24,639 nucleotides of DNA from Anaerolineales bacterium UBA1429 (GTDB taxonomy: Bacteria; Chloroflexota; Anaerolineae; UBA1429), in NCBI GenBank assembly GCA_002329325.1, contig DCTX01000063.1:1-24639 (forward strand). Direction: 5' to 3'. Under the pieces are notes generated by a model. It was given only the letters and a program-made list of their open reading frames with translations, had not been told where the DNA came from and ran no database searches. The position numbers were made by a program, and so were the translations under genes. Positions 1-7,364 of this stretch are shown here, piece by piece (position 1 is the first letter of the stretch; each line of letters opens with the position of its first letter).

Positions 1-509
1 CAGATGCCGGTGGTGCGGGTATAGTGGCAGCGCCGCGAGGCATAGTCAGGGCACTGCTTGCCGGCCAGCACCCAGGGCGAGCGGGAGTCGTCCTGGGCGT
101 GGATCACCAGCAGGTTCTCGCCGCGCCGCAGCCAGGGCGTGATATCCAGCGCGATGGGCGTGTAGCCGCCCCGGTGGCTGCCCGCCAGGTGGCCGTTGAC
201 CCACACCGACGTATCGTGGTCGCAGGCGCCGATGTGCAGCAGCACCCGCTCCGGCCCCCATGTCTCGGGCACGGCAAAGGTGCGGCGGTACCAGACGCCG
301 GCGTGAAAGTCTATGTCGCCGATGCCCGAGAGGCTGCTCTCGGGGCAAAAAGGCACCAGGATCTCGCCTGCCAGGGCGCTGGCCTCAGGCAGGCCGCGGG
401 CGACGCCGCTCAGGCCGGGATCGAACTCAAAGGCCCAGACGCCGTTGAGGTTCTGCCAGCGAGACCTGACGAGCTGGGGACGGGGGTATTCGGGACGCGG
501 TTGGTTCAT
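1..509 (-). CDS. Glycoside hydrolase family 2 protein, N-terminal part (runs off the window)
   Basis: Only about the first 169 residues are present and the gene continues past the left edge. The start MNQPRPEYPRPQ, then a W-x-NLNGVWAFEFD motif, a GVWYRRTF strand and a VWVNGHLAGSHRGGYTP segment form the jelly-roll sugar-binding domain that opens GH2 beta-galactosidases and beta-glucuronidases. The text breaks off inside HYTRTTGI, where family members usually read on into the Ig-like domain. Catalytic glutamates lie outside the window, so substrate cannot be assigned. The family hydrolyses terminal beta-linked sugars. There is no signal peptide, so a cytoplasmic enzyme is likely. The ATG is preceded by GGGAG at about 12 bases. 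A promoter is seen at 557-586. It may feed the sugar-acid genes at 9.4-21 kb, but that link is inference. Confidence 0.85.
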   Translation of the reverse strand, partial: MNQPRPEYPRPQLVRSRWQNLNGVWAFEFDPGLSGVARGLPEASALAGEILVPFCPESSLSGIGDIDFHAGVWYRRTFAVPETWGPERVLLHIGACDHDTSVWVNGHLAGSHRGGYTPIALDITPWLRRGENLLVIHAQDDSRSPWVLAGKQCPDYASRRCHYTRTTGI

Positions 510-556
510 GGCCTGTTGCTCTCCCTGCGCGTTGCTTCTAGCCCGATGGCTGCCTA

Positions 557-586
557 ACTATAGCCTTGACGCGGCGCCGCTGTCAA
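557..586 (-). promoter_or_regulatory. Sigma-70-type promoter for the GH2 gene
   Basis: On the minus strand TTGACA (586-581) is followed after 18 bases by TATAGT (562-557). It lies about 48 bp upstream of the GH2 start and back to back with the plus-strand promoter at 627-655. Confidence 0.6.
566..586. promoter_or_regulatory. Candidate operator: interrupted palindrome in the GH2 promoter
   Basis: TTGAC (566-570) and GTCAA (582-586) flank the self-complementary decamer GCGGCGCCGC (571-580), with one extra base. The dyad covers the -35 and spacer of the minus-strand promoter, where a repressor could act. The binding family is unknown. Confidence 0.3.
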
Positions 587-626
587 CGGCGGGGCCGGCG
601 CTGCCGTGCGCCCTCCTGCAGCGTTT

Positions 627-655
627 TTGACAGCCGCTCCCCCCCTCCCTATAAT
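627..655 (+). promoter_or_regulatory. Consensus sigma-70 promoter
   Basis: TTGACA (627-632), a 17-base spacer and TATAAT (650-655): a perfect match to the consensus. Transcription should start near 662 and would run through the mini-ORF at 692 into the terminators at 768-835, giving an RNA of roughly 135-175 nt. Confidence 0.75.
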
Positions 656-691
656 AGCAGCGTACTGGATGTTCTGACAGGAGGGCAAAGC

Positions 692-727
692 ATGACGACC
701 GACACGGCCAAGCGCTACGGCTCGTGA
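692..727 (+). CDS. 11-codon mini-ORF, possible leader peptide
   Basis: ATG at 692 reads MTTDTAKRYGS and stops at TGA 725-727. A strong Shine-Dalgarno (AGGAGGG, 679-685) sits 6 bases upstream and a perfect promoter about 37 bp upstream, so translation is plausible. Two terminators follow within 110 bp. It could be a leader peptide controlling read-through to the HAD phosphatase gene at 925, the remnant of a deleted gene, or part of a small RNA. The peptide has no run of one amino acid that would point to classic amino-acid attenuation. I do not recognise it. Confidence 0.4.
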   Translation: MTTDTAKRYGS

Positions 728-759
728 CGGTGCTGCGCCCGCAGGAAATGTGTATCTGA
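724..759 (+). CDS. Overlapping second mini-ORF (speculative)
   Basis: GTG at 724 overlaps the stop of the previous mini-ORF as GTGA and reads 11 codons (GTG start, then TVLRPQEMCI) to TGA 757-759, ending 8 bases before the first terminator hairpin. Such overlaps allow coupled translation, but a reading frame this short can arise by chance. It has no Shine-Dalgarno of its own. Confidence 0.15.
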   Translation: MTVLRPQEMCI

Positions 760-767
760 TTCAGGCT

Positions 768-796
768 GCCGTGGCACACGTCCACGGCGCTTTTTT
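768..796 (+). terminator. Intrinsic terminator 1 of a tandem pair
   Basis: Stem GCCGTGG (768-774) with CCACGGC (782-788), a 7-base loop, then GC and six T (791-796). Its stem core is repeated in terminator 2, so the arms could also pair crosswise. Confidence 0.8.
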
Positions 797-804
797 ATGC
801 GCCC

Positions 805-835
805 GAGCCGTGGAGACCCGCCACGGCTCTTTTTT
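805..835 (+). terminator. Intrinsic terminator 2 of a tandem pair
   Basis: Stem GAGCCGTGG (805-813) with CCACGGCTC (821-829), a 7-base loop, then six T (830-835). It contains the full stem of terminator 1. Confidence 0.8.
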
Positions 836-924
836 GTGGGCGGTGACGCCCGGCACGTACGCATACGAGGGCTGCACTCTCCGCGGGAACAGGCAGCCGG
901 CCTTATCAAGGAGCTTGACCCAAC

Positions 925-1557
925 ATGACGATTCAGGCGCTGGTGTTTGATTGCGGGGGCGTTGTGCTCCGCGATCTGGAGAACACGCACTATGACCGGT
1001 GGGAGGCCCGGCTGGGCCTGCAGCCCGGCGAGCTCAAGCAACGGCTCTGGTACGGGCCCCTGTGGGCCCAGGCCGAGCTGGGCCAGCTCTCCGAGGCCGA
1101 CTTCTGGGTCGCAGCGGGCCGAGACCTAGGGCTGCAGCCAGCCGAGATCGAGCAGCTTGCCCGTGACCTTTGGGCGAGCTGGGTCGTGGATCCCGACGTG
1201 CTGGCCCTCATCGACCGCGCCCGCGAGCGCTTTCGCATCGCCATGCTCAGCAATGCCACCGATGCCCTGGAGGACGCCCTCTCACGCATCCTCGGCATTG
1301 CCGATCGCTTTGATCCGATCATCAACTCGGCGCGTTGTGGCATTGCCAAGCCATCGCCCGAGATCTACCAACTGCTGCTCTCCCGCCTCCAGCTCGAGCC
1401 GGGGGAGGTGGTGTTCATTGACGACCGCGCCGAGAATGTGACGGCCGCCGCCGCCCTGGGCATGCACGTGATCTGGTTCGTGCATCCCCAAGAGCTGGAG
1501 CGCCAACTGGCGCCCTATCTCCGCCTGGAGGTCCTGGCGCACCCGTCCCGGTCGTGA
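925..1557 (+). CDS. HAD superfamily hydrolase, subfamily IA
   Basis: This is a 210-residue HAD phosphatase, the usual length for subfamily IA. Motif I is VFDCGGVVL (nucleophile D9), motif II is MLSNAT (S109), the motif III lysine is in GIAKPSPE (K142) and motif IV is VFIDDRAEN (D166, D167). A helical cap lies between motifs I and II. In motif I the usual second Asp is Gly (D-C-G). This is normal for the FDxGGV-type branch that includes YihX-like sugar phosphatases and the N-domain of soluble epoxide hydrolase, so the call is a small-molecule phosphatase with unknown substrate. AAGGAG stands 11 bases before the ATG. No clear promoter lies between the terminator at 835 and the gene. The ABC-F gene follows after 55 bases and may be co-transcribed. 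Confidence 0.85.
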   Translation: MTIQALVFDCGGVVLRDLENTHYDRWEARLGLQPGELKQRLWYGPLWAQAELGQLSEADFWVAAGRDLGLQPAEIEQLARDLWASWVVDPDVLALIDRARERFRIAMLSNATDALEDALSRILGIADRFDPIINSARCGIAKPSPEIYQLLLSRLQLEPGEVVFIDDRAENVTAAAALGMHVIWFVHPQELERQLAPYLRLEVLAHPSRS

Positions 1558-1612
1558 ATGGGCCCCATCCAGCGGTCGCGGCCCGAGCCGCCCCACGATG
1601 GAGAACGCCCAT

Positions 1613-3292
1613 ATGCTACACATATACAATCTGGCCAAACGCTATGCCGATACGCTGCTCTTTGAGCAGGGCAACCTGGTCATCAACGCTGGCGAGCGGG
1701 TGGGCCTGGTAGGCCCCAATGGCTGCGGCAAGACCACCCTGTTGCGCATCCTGGTGGGCGAGGAGCGGCCCGATCAGGGCAGCGTCCGGCTGGACGTGCC
1801 CCCGAGCCGCGTCGGCTACCTGCCCCAGGGGCTGACCCACATCCAGGGCAGCACCGTCGCCGACATCCTCTATGACGAAAGCCTGGACGAAAGTCACTGG
1901 GTGCAAGAGATCGAGAGGCTGACCCAGGCGATGGCCGTCGCCACGCCGGATCAGCTCCCGCCCATCGAGCAGGCCTATGCTCACGCCCTGGACCGCCTGA
2001 CCGCCTCGGCCACCATCATGCCGCAGCACGAGATCGACGGCATCCTGGCCGGCCTGGGGCTGGCCGACATCGACCGGGATACGCCCCTGGCGATCCTGAG
2101 CGGCGGGCAAAAGACCCGCCTGGGGCTGGCGCGCATCCTGTTGCAAGACCCAGCGCTGCTCCTGCTGGACGAGCCGACCAACCACCTGGACATCGAGGCC
2201 CTGGAATGGCTGGAGGGCTACCTGGCGACCTTTGATGGCGCGTTGCTGGTGGTCTCCCATGACCGCACCTTTTTGGATAACACGATCCAATCGGTGCTGG
2301 AGATGAACCCGGAGACCCACACCCTGACGATCTACCCAGGCGACTACTCGGCGTACGCCGAGGCCAAGCTTCGCGAGCGCGAGAAGCACTGGCAAGAGTA
2401 CACAGATCAGCAGGAGCGCATCGCCCGGCTGGAAGGCGCCATCCAGCAGTGGAAGGGCCAGGCCAGCCGCATCGAGCACGAGACGATCAATTTCCACTAT
2501 CGCAAGCAGGCGAAAAAGGTGGCGCGGCAGGCCGTGATGCGCCAGCGGCGCCTGGAACGCCTGCTCGAATCGGAAGACCTCCTGGACAAGCCAAGACAGA
2601 CCTGGCAGATGAACCTCGAGTTCGTCAACACGCCGCCCAGCGGCCAGGATGTCCTCCTGCTGGAGGGGCTCGCCAAGGCCTTTGGCGAGCGCGTCCTGTT
2701 CGAGGACGTGACGCTGACTTTGCGGCGCAGCGAGCGCATCGCCCTGGTGGGCCCCAACGGGTCGGGCAAGACGACGCTGCTGCGCATCATCATGGGCAGG
2801 CAGGAGCCCACGGCGGGCCAGATCCGCATCGGCAGCAACGTGCAGATCGGCTACTTTGCTCAGGAGCAAGAGACCCTGGACCTGGAGAGCAACGCGCTGG
2901 AGGCCGTCCAGCGGGTGGCCGCCCTGTCCGAGACCGACGCCCGCCGCTTTCTGCACTACTACCTGTTCAGCGGCGACGAGGTCTTTGCCCGGCTGGGCAA
3001 CCTGAGTTATGGCGAGCGCGCGCGCCTCTCGCTGGGGCTGCTGGTGCTCAAGGGCTGCAACCTGCTCCTGCTGGATGAGCCCATCAACCACCTGGACATC
3101 CCCTCGCGGGAGCGGTTCGAGCAGGCCCTGGCCGATTTCCCCGGCACCGTGCTGGCCGTGGTACACGACCGGTACTTTATCCAGCGGTTCGCCACGGGGA
3201 TCTGGGCGCTCCAGGATGGCTGCATCCGCCCCTACCCCGAGCTGCGTCAGGCTCTCGCGGCAGCCGGCCGCGGCGCCGGGTGGAACTCCTGA
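1613..3292 (+). CDS. ABC-F family ATP-binding protein
   Basis: The 559-residue protein has two ABC ATPase domains and no membrane segment, the ABC-F layout. Members act on the ribosome as translation factors or as antibiotic target-protection proteins. Domain 1 has Walker A GPNGCGKTT (34-42), signature LSGGQKTRL (162-170) and Walker B LLLLDEPTNHLD (around 182-193). A charged, helical linker (about 235-330, rich in E, R, K and Q) joins it to domain 2, with Walker A GPNGSGKTT (around 380), signature LSYGERARL (464) and Walker B LLLLDEPINHLD, where the usual Thr is Ile. The start was set at ATG 1613 rather than 1598: the protein then opens MLHIYNLAKRY as in relatives, and GGAG lies 9 bases upstream. 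Whether it is a housekeeping factor or a resistance protein cannot be told from motifs. Confidence 0.9.
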   Translation: MLHIYNLAKRYADTLLFEQGNLVINAGERVGLVGPNGCGKTTLLRILVGEERPDQGSVRLDVPPSRVGYLPQGLTHIQGSTVADILYDESLDESHWVQEIERLTQAMAVATPDQLPPIEQAYAHALDRLTASATIMPQHEIDGILAGLGLADIDRDTPLAILSGGQKTRLGLARILLQDPALLLLDEPTNHLDIEALEWLEGYLATFDGALLVVSHDRTFLDNTIQSVLEMNPETHTLTIYPGDYSAYAEAKLREREKHWQEYTDQQERIARLEGAIQQWKGQASRIEHETINFHYRKQAKKVARQAVMRQRRLERLLESEDLLDKPRQTWQMNLEFVNTPPSGQDVLLLEGLAKAFGERVLFEDVTLTLRRSERIALVGPNGSGKTTLLRIIMGRQEPTAGQIRIGSNVQIGYFAQEQETLDLESNALEAVQRVAALSETDARRFLHYYLFSGDEVFARLGNLSYGERARLSLGLLVLKGCNLLLLDEPINHLDIPSRERFEQALADFPGTVLAVVHDRYFIQRFATGIWALQDGCIRPYPELRQALAAAGRGAGWNS

Positions 3293-3350
3293 CGAGCGAC
3301 GCGCGTCTACCGCACGTGCGAATCTAGCGATAGCAGTTTGGGGTGGCAAG

Positions 3351-6167
3351 ATGAATATGTATCCCCCTCCGCCGCCGCCTCCGGGGGCGCAGCCCGGCGC
3401 TCCCCCGGAGGATTGGCGCTCCCTGGTGGGGCGCGGCCTCCTGTTCGGCCTGGTCGCCCTGGCGGTGTTGGCGTTGCTCGCCATCGCCGTCGGCCTAGGC
3501 GTCTATGCCTACTATGCCCGCAGCCTGCCCTCGCCTCAGGAGATGTACGCTCGCCAGGTGCCTTTTCAGACCACCCGCATCTATGATCGCCACGGGCGCC
3601 TGCTCTACGAGATCCTGGATCCCCATGGAGGCCGGCGCACCATCCTGACCTATGACGAGCTGCCCCCCGTGCTGCTGGACGCGGTCATCGCCACCGAGGA
3701 TTCGACCTTCTTCTCCAATCCGGGGGTGAATCCGTTCTCCATCGTTCGCGCTCTGCTGAGCAACCTGCGCGAGGGCGAGATCGTCAGCGGCGCCAGCACA
3801 ATCACCCAGCAGGTGGTCAAGAACCTGTTCCTGACGCCCGAGCAGACCTGGGAGCGCAAGATCAAGGAGGCCATCCTGGCCGCCGAGATCACCCGGCGCT
3901 ACTCCAAAGAAGAGATCCTGACGGTCTACCTGAACGATTCCTACTTTGGCAACCTGGCCTATGGCATCGGCGCGGCGGCAGATACCTACTTTGGCAAGCG
4001 CCCCGCCGACCTGACCCTCCCCGAGGCGGCCCTGCTGGCGGGTATCCTGCAGGCGCCCTATGTGTATGACCCCTACCTGGATCCCGAAGCCACCCTGGAG
4101 CGGCGCACCACCGTCCTGCGGCTCATGCTCTCCGATGGGCGCATCACCCAGGCCCAGTTCGACGAGGCGGTCAGGACACCGCTGACGCTGCGCCCCCGCC
4201 CCACCGGCGGCTACAGCGAGGCGCCCCATTGGGTGGACTATGTCCGGGCCCAACTGGAGGCCGAGTACGGCGCCGAGGCCCTGTACCGGGGTGGCTATTC
4301 CGTCTATACGACCCTGGATCTGGACCTGCAGCGCAAGGCGCAGCAACTCACCCGCGAACATGTGGATACCCTGCGAGAGCGCGATGCCAGCAACGCAGCC
4401 CTGGTGGCCCTGGACCCGCACACCGGCGAGATCCTGGCCATGGTGGGCAGCGTGGATTTCGACGACGAGACCATCGGCGGCCAGGTGAACGTGGCCACGC
4501 GCCTGCGCCAACCCGGCTCGACCATCAAGCCCCTGACGTACCTGGCCGCCTTTGAGCGGGGTTGGTCGCCCTCCACGATGCTGATGGACGTGCGACAGAG
4601 CTTCCCCGATGGCGCCAACCCGCCCTACATCCCCAAGAACTATGACGAGCAGGAGTGGGGGCCCATCTCGCTGCGGGTGGCGCTGGCCTCCTCGCGCAAC
4701 ATCCCGGCCGTGTCCACGCTGAACCAGATCGGCCTGCCCGCGCTGCTGGAGGTGGCCCACCGGCTCGGCATTCAGTCGCTGAACCGCCCCGATTACGGCC
4801 TTTCGCTGACCCTGGGCGGCGGCGAGGTCACCCTGCTGGAGATGACGGCGGCCTATGCTGCCTTTGCCAACGGCGGCTACCGCGTGGAGCCCCGCGCCAT
4901 CCTCTACATCCGCGATCAGGCGGGCAACATCGTGGCGGGGCCCGGCGAGAGCGAGCCCGTGCGGGTGATTGACGCGCGCCACGCCTACTGGATGAGCGAC
5001 ATCCTGGCGGACAATCAGGCCCGCAGCCGCGCCTTTGGGGCCGAGAGCGCCCTCAAGCTCTCCTTCCCCGCCGCCGTCAAGACCGGCACCACCGACGACT
5101 ATCGCGACGCCTGGACCATCGGCTACACGCCCCGCTTTGTAACGGGGGTGTGGGTGGGCAACAACGATAACCATCCCATGGATCGGCTGGCGGGCTCCCG
5201 GGGGGCGGCGCCCCTCTGGCACGCCTTCATGGAGGAGGCCCTGGCAGGCCAGCCGCACCCGGATTTCGAGCGCCCTGCCGGCCTGGTGGAGATCGACGTG
5301 TGCCCCATCTCGGGCCAGCGCCACACCGACGACTGCCCGGCTGCCGTCAAGGCGCTCGTCTTGGAGGAGAATCAGCCGGAGGAATGCCAGGTGCATCGCC
5401 ACGTGGCCATCTGCCAGGTGAGCGGGCAGCTCGCCACCGAGAACTGCCCCGCGGACACAGTGGAAGAACGCTTCTATGTGGACTATGGCCTCGGCTGGGA
5501 GGAGTGGATGCAGCAGCAGGGGCTGGCAGTGCCGCCTCGCGACAGTTGCAGCGTCCATGTTCAGGCGCCGCTGGTGGCCTTGCAGATGCCGCAAGAGAGC
5601 GCGCCGGCCGTGCTGGCGGTGATGGGCAGCGCCCAGGTGGCCGAGTTCGCCTACTATTATGTCGAGTATGGCGCCGGCCCGGAGCCGGGTGCCTGGCTGC
5701 GCGTCACGTCGGACGTGGCTACGCCGGTGCGCGATGGCCTGCTGGGCAGTTGGGACGCCCGCAGCCTCCTGGAAGGAGAGTATACCCTGCGGCTGGCGGT
5801 GGTGGATCGCCAGGGGGCGCGCTACGAGGCTCGCGCCCTGGTGCGCATCGTGGGCCAGGCCCAGCCAACCCCCAGCCCTACCCTGACGCCCTCGCCCACC
5901 CTGGGGACGCTGACGCCCACCGTATCGCCCTCGGCCACCCTGGGCCCTACGGCGACGAGCACGCTGACGCCCTCGCCTACGGCGACGGCCACCAGCACCC
6001 TCACGCCCTCGCCCACGGCGACGGCCACACTGGAGCCAACGCTTGGCGTCACCCCGCCAACGCCCACGGCCACGGCCGAGCCCACCATCACCGAGTCGCC
6101 CACGCCCGAGGCGACCGGCGGAGCGGCCGCCGATCCGACGGCCGAAGCGCCCACGCCCACGCCCTAG
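3351..6167 (+). CDS. Class A penicillin-binding protein (bifunctional transglycosylase/transpeptidase)
   Basis: The 938-residue protein polymerises and cross-links peptidoglycan at the outer face of the membrane. A short Pro-rich cytoplasmic start (seven prolines after MNMY) leads into one transmembrane helix (about 28-54). The GT51 domain shows ATEDSTFF and GASTITQQVVKNLF (around 147), then RKIKEAILAAEITRRYSKEEIL and a YFG-x-AYGI motif. The transpeptidase has the nucleophile motif STIK (around 390), SRN (in ASSRNIPA) and KTGT (around 577). After it come a module with Cys pairs (CPISG, DDCP, ECQ, ICQVSG, ENCP), an Ig-like segment and a roughly 100-residue Thr/Pro/Ser tail from about 836, probably spanning the wall. 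The frame is open upstream to 3009, inside the ABC-F gene, but ATG 3351 is preceded by GGGG at a suitable distance and gives a normal N-terminus. Confidence 0.93.
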   Translation: MNMYPPPPPPPGAQPGAPPEDWRSLVGRGLLFGLVALAVLALLAIAVGLGVYAYYARSLPSPQEMYARQVPFQTTRIYDRHGRLLYEILDPHGGRRTILTYDELPPVLLDAVIATEDSTFFSNPGVNPFSIVRALLSNLREGEIVSGASTITQQVVKNLFLTPEQTWERKIKEAILAAEITRRYSKEEILTVYLNDSYFGNLAYGIGAAADTYFGKRPADLTLPEAALLAGILQAPYVYDPYLDPEATLERRTTVLRLMLSDGRITQAQFDEAVRTPLTLRPRPTGGYSEAPHWVDYVRAQLEAEYGAEALYRGGYSVYTTLDLDLQRKAQQLTREHVDTLRERDASNAALVALDPHTGEILAMVGSVDFDDETIGGQVNVATRLRQPGSTIKPLTYLAAFERGWSPSTMLMDVRQSFPDGANPPYIPKNYDEQEWGPISLRVALASSRNIPAVSTLNQIGLPALLEVAHRLGIQSLNRPDYGLSLTLGGGEVTLLEMTAAYAAFANGGYRVEPRAILYIRDQAGNIVAGPGESEPVRVIDARHAYWMSDILADNQARSRAFGAESALKLSFPAAVKTGTTDDYRDAWTIGYTPRFVTGVWVGNNDNHPMDRLAGSRGAAPLWHAFMEEALAGQPHPDFERPAGLVEIDVCPISGQRHTDDCPAAVKALVLEENQPEECQVHRHVAICQVSGQLATENCPADTVEERFYVDYGLGWEEWMQQQGLAVPPRDSCSVHVQAPLVALQMPQESAPAVLAVMGSAQVAEFAYYYVEYGAGPEPGAWLRVTSDVATPVRDGLLGSWDARSLLEGEYTLRLAVVDRQGARYEARALVRIVGQAQPTPSPTLTPSPTLGTLTPTVSPSATLGPTATSTLTPSPTATATSTLTPSPTATATLEPTLGVTPPTPTATAEPTITESPTPEATGGAAADPTAEAPTPTP

Positions 6168-6186
6168 GATCGGTTCCCACGCATAC

Positions 6187-6218
6187 AAAAGGCGCCTCTC
6201 CTTCCGGAGAGGCGCCTT
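6187..6218 (-). terminator. Intrinsic terminator between convergent genes
   Basis: A perfect 13-bp stem, 6189-6201 with 6206-6218, closed by a 4-base loop. On the minus strand it runs on into TTTTG, so it mainly ends the M23/rho transcript. It may also help stop the PBP transcript, although there is no T-run on the plus strand. Confidence 0.75.
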
Positions 6219-6236
6219 GGCGTTCCGCCGCGAGAC

Positions 6237-7361
6237 TCACGGCAAAAAGCTATACGGGTTGAGTTGCACGCCGCCCTTGCGCACCTCAAAGTGCAGGTGC
6301 GGCCCCGTCGAGTTGCCCGTGCTGCCGCACTTGCCGATGACCTGCGCCTTGGTGACCGCCTGGCCCACCTCCACGTAAAAGGCGTCCATGTGGGCATAGA
6401 GGGTCTGGTAGCCGTTGCCGTGATCGATCACCACCATGCGGCCATAGCCGACGTTGGAGTATTGAGCGGCGACGACGGTGCCGCTATCCGCGGCCAGGAT
6501 GGACGTGCCGCGCACGGCCGAGATATCGATGGCGCGATGCCCCTCCCAGTAGCCCTGGCTGATCCGGCCGCTCATGGGCCAGGCCAGCTGGCCCGTGCCC
6601 GTGGCGCCGGCCCGCGTCGCCGTGCCGGTGGCATGGTAGGTCGTCACCGTGCGGGGCACGTACGGCTTGACGCCGCCAGGGACGATCAGCTTCTGGCCCA
6701 CCGCCAGCTCATAGGGTGCGGCCAGGTTGTTGCCCGGATACAGGGCGATGGCATCGGCATCCACCTTGTACTTGGTGGCGATGCTCTCCACCGTCTCCCC
6801 CTTGGCCACGGTATGATAGACGCCGTCCACCGGCAGGATGTTGAGCACCTGCCCGATCTTGAGCAGATCCGGCTGGTCGGCCAAGGAGTCGTTGGCATAG
6901 AGCAGGGTGGTGCCTTTGAGGCCAAAGCGCTGGGCGATCCCCAGCATCGTATCTCCCGCCTGCACCGTGTACTGGGTCACCGTGGTGCGCAGCACGCGGC
7001 GGGGCTCCTCCATCATGGGCAGGGTCTCGCCCCAGGTGCGCATGGTGAACGGCACGGCGCCCGCCTCGAGATAGCGGGCGCTGGGTACGGGCTGGGTCAG
7101 GGCGTAGGCGGAGGAAGGCACGGCGACCTCGCTATCCGGCAGGCCTTCCTGCAGCACAGGCGTATCCAGCTCGGGCGCGTCCAGGCGCACGGGCGATACA
7201 CCATAGATCAGGACCAGCAGCAGGAGACCGAGGATGAGGTGCCCGGCATAGCGCGAGATCGTAGGCTGATCGCGCCAAGGAACAGACCAGGCGGATGATT
7301 GTGGAGATCGGGTTGCGGAATAGGCTTTGGTAACGCGCGCAAGAGCTCGCGAACCTTGCAT
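6237..7361 (-). CDS. Membrane-anchored LysM/M23 peptidase
   Basis: This 374-residue protein binds and probably trims peptidoglycan. A cytoplasmic lead with several Arg precedes a hydrophobic anchor (about 41-57: HLILGLLLLVLIYG). Two LysM domains follow: 129-176 (YTVQAGDTMLGIAQRFGL) and 181-228 (YHTVAKGETVESIATKY). The C-terminal M23 domain (about 265-372) keeps the LytM zinc set: H275 and D279 in HRAID, H324 in YAHMD, and H355/H357 in HLHFE, so it should be catalytically active rather than an EnvC-like activator. The ATG lies 3 bases after the rho stop codon, so the two genes should share a transcript. Rho and cell-wall hydrolysis have no obvious functional link. A terminator follows at 6187-6218. 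Confidence 0.92.
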   Translation of the reverse strand: MQGSRALARVTKAYSATRSPQSSAWSVPWRDQPTISRYAGHLILGLLLLVLIYGVSPVRLDAPELDTPVLQEGLPDSEVAVPSSAYALTQPVPSARYLEAGAVPFTMRTWGETLPMMEEPRRVLRTTVTQYTVQAGDTMLGIAQRFGLKGTTLLYANDSLADQPDLLKIGQVLNILPVDGVYHTVAKGETVESIATKYKVDADAIALYPGNNLAAPYELAVGQKLIVPGGVKPYVPRTVTTYHATGTATRAGATGTGQLAWPMSGRISQGYWEGHRAIDISAVRGTSILAADSGTVVAAQYSNVGYGRMVVIDHGNGYQTLYAHMDAFYVEVGQAVTKAQVIGKCGSTGNSTGPHLHFEVRKGGVQLNPYSFLP

Positions 7362-7364
7362 GTA

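Noticed and set aside
3009..3350. N-terminal extension of the PBP frame into the ABC-F gene
   Set aside because: It overlaps conserved ABC-F domain 2 and translates to Ser/Trp-rich nonsense. ATG 3351 gives a normal PBP N-terminus with a membrane anchor.
1616..3484. A 622-codon open frame on the minus strand opposite the ABC-F gene
   Set aside because: The plus-strand frame has complete Walker and signature motifs. The antisense frame is Gln/Leu/Gly-rich without any motif and is open because of GC-rich codon use.
3495..6188. An 897-codon open frame opposite the PBP gene
   Set aside because: It is low-complexity Gly/Arg/His-rich sequence with no domain, and it mirrors the codon bias of the real gene.
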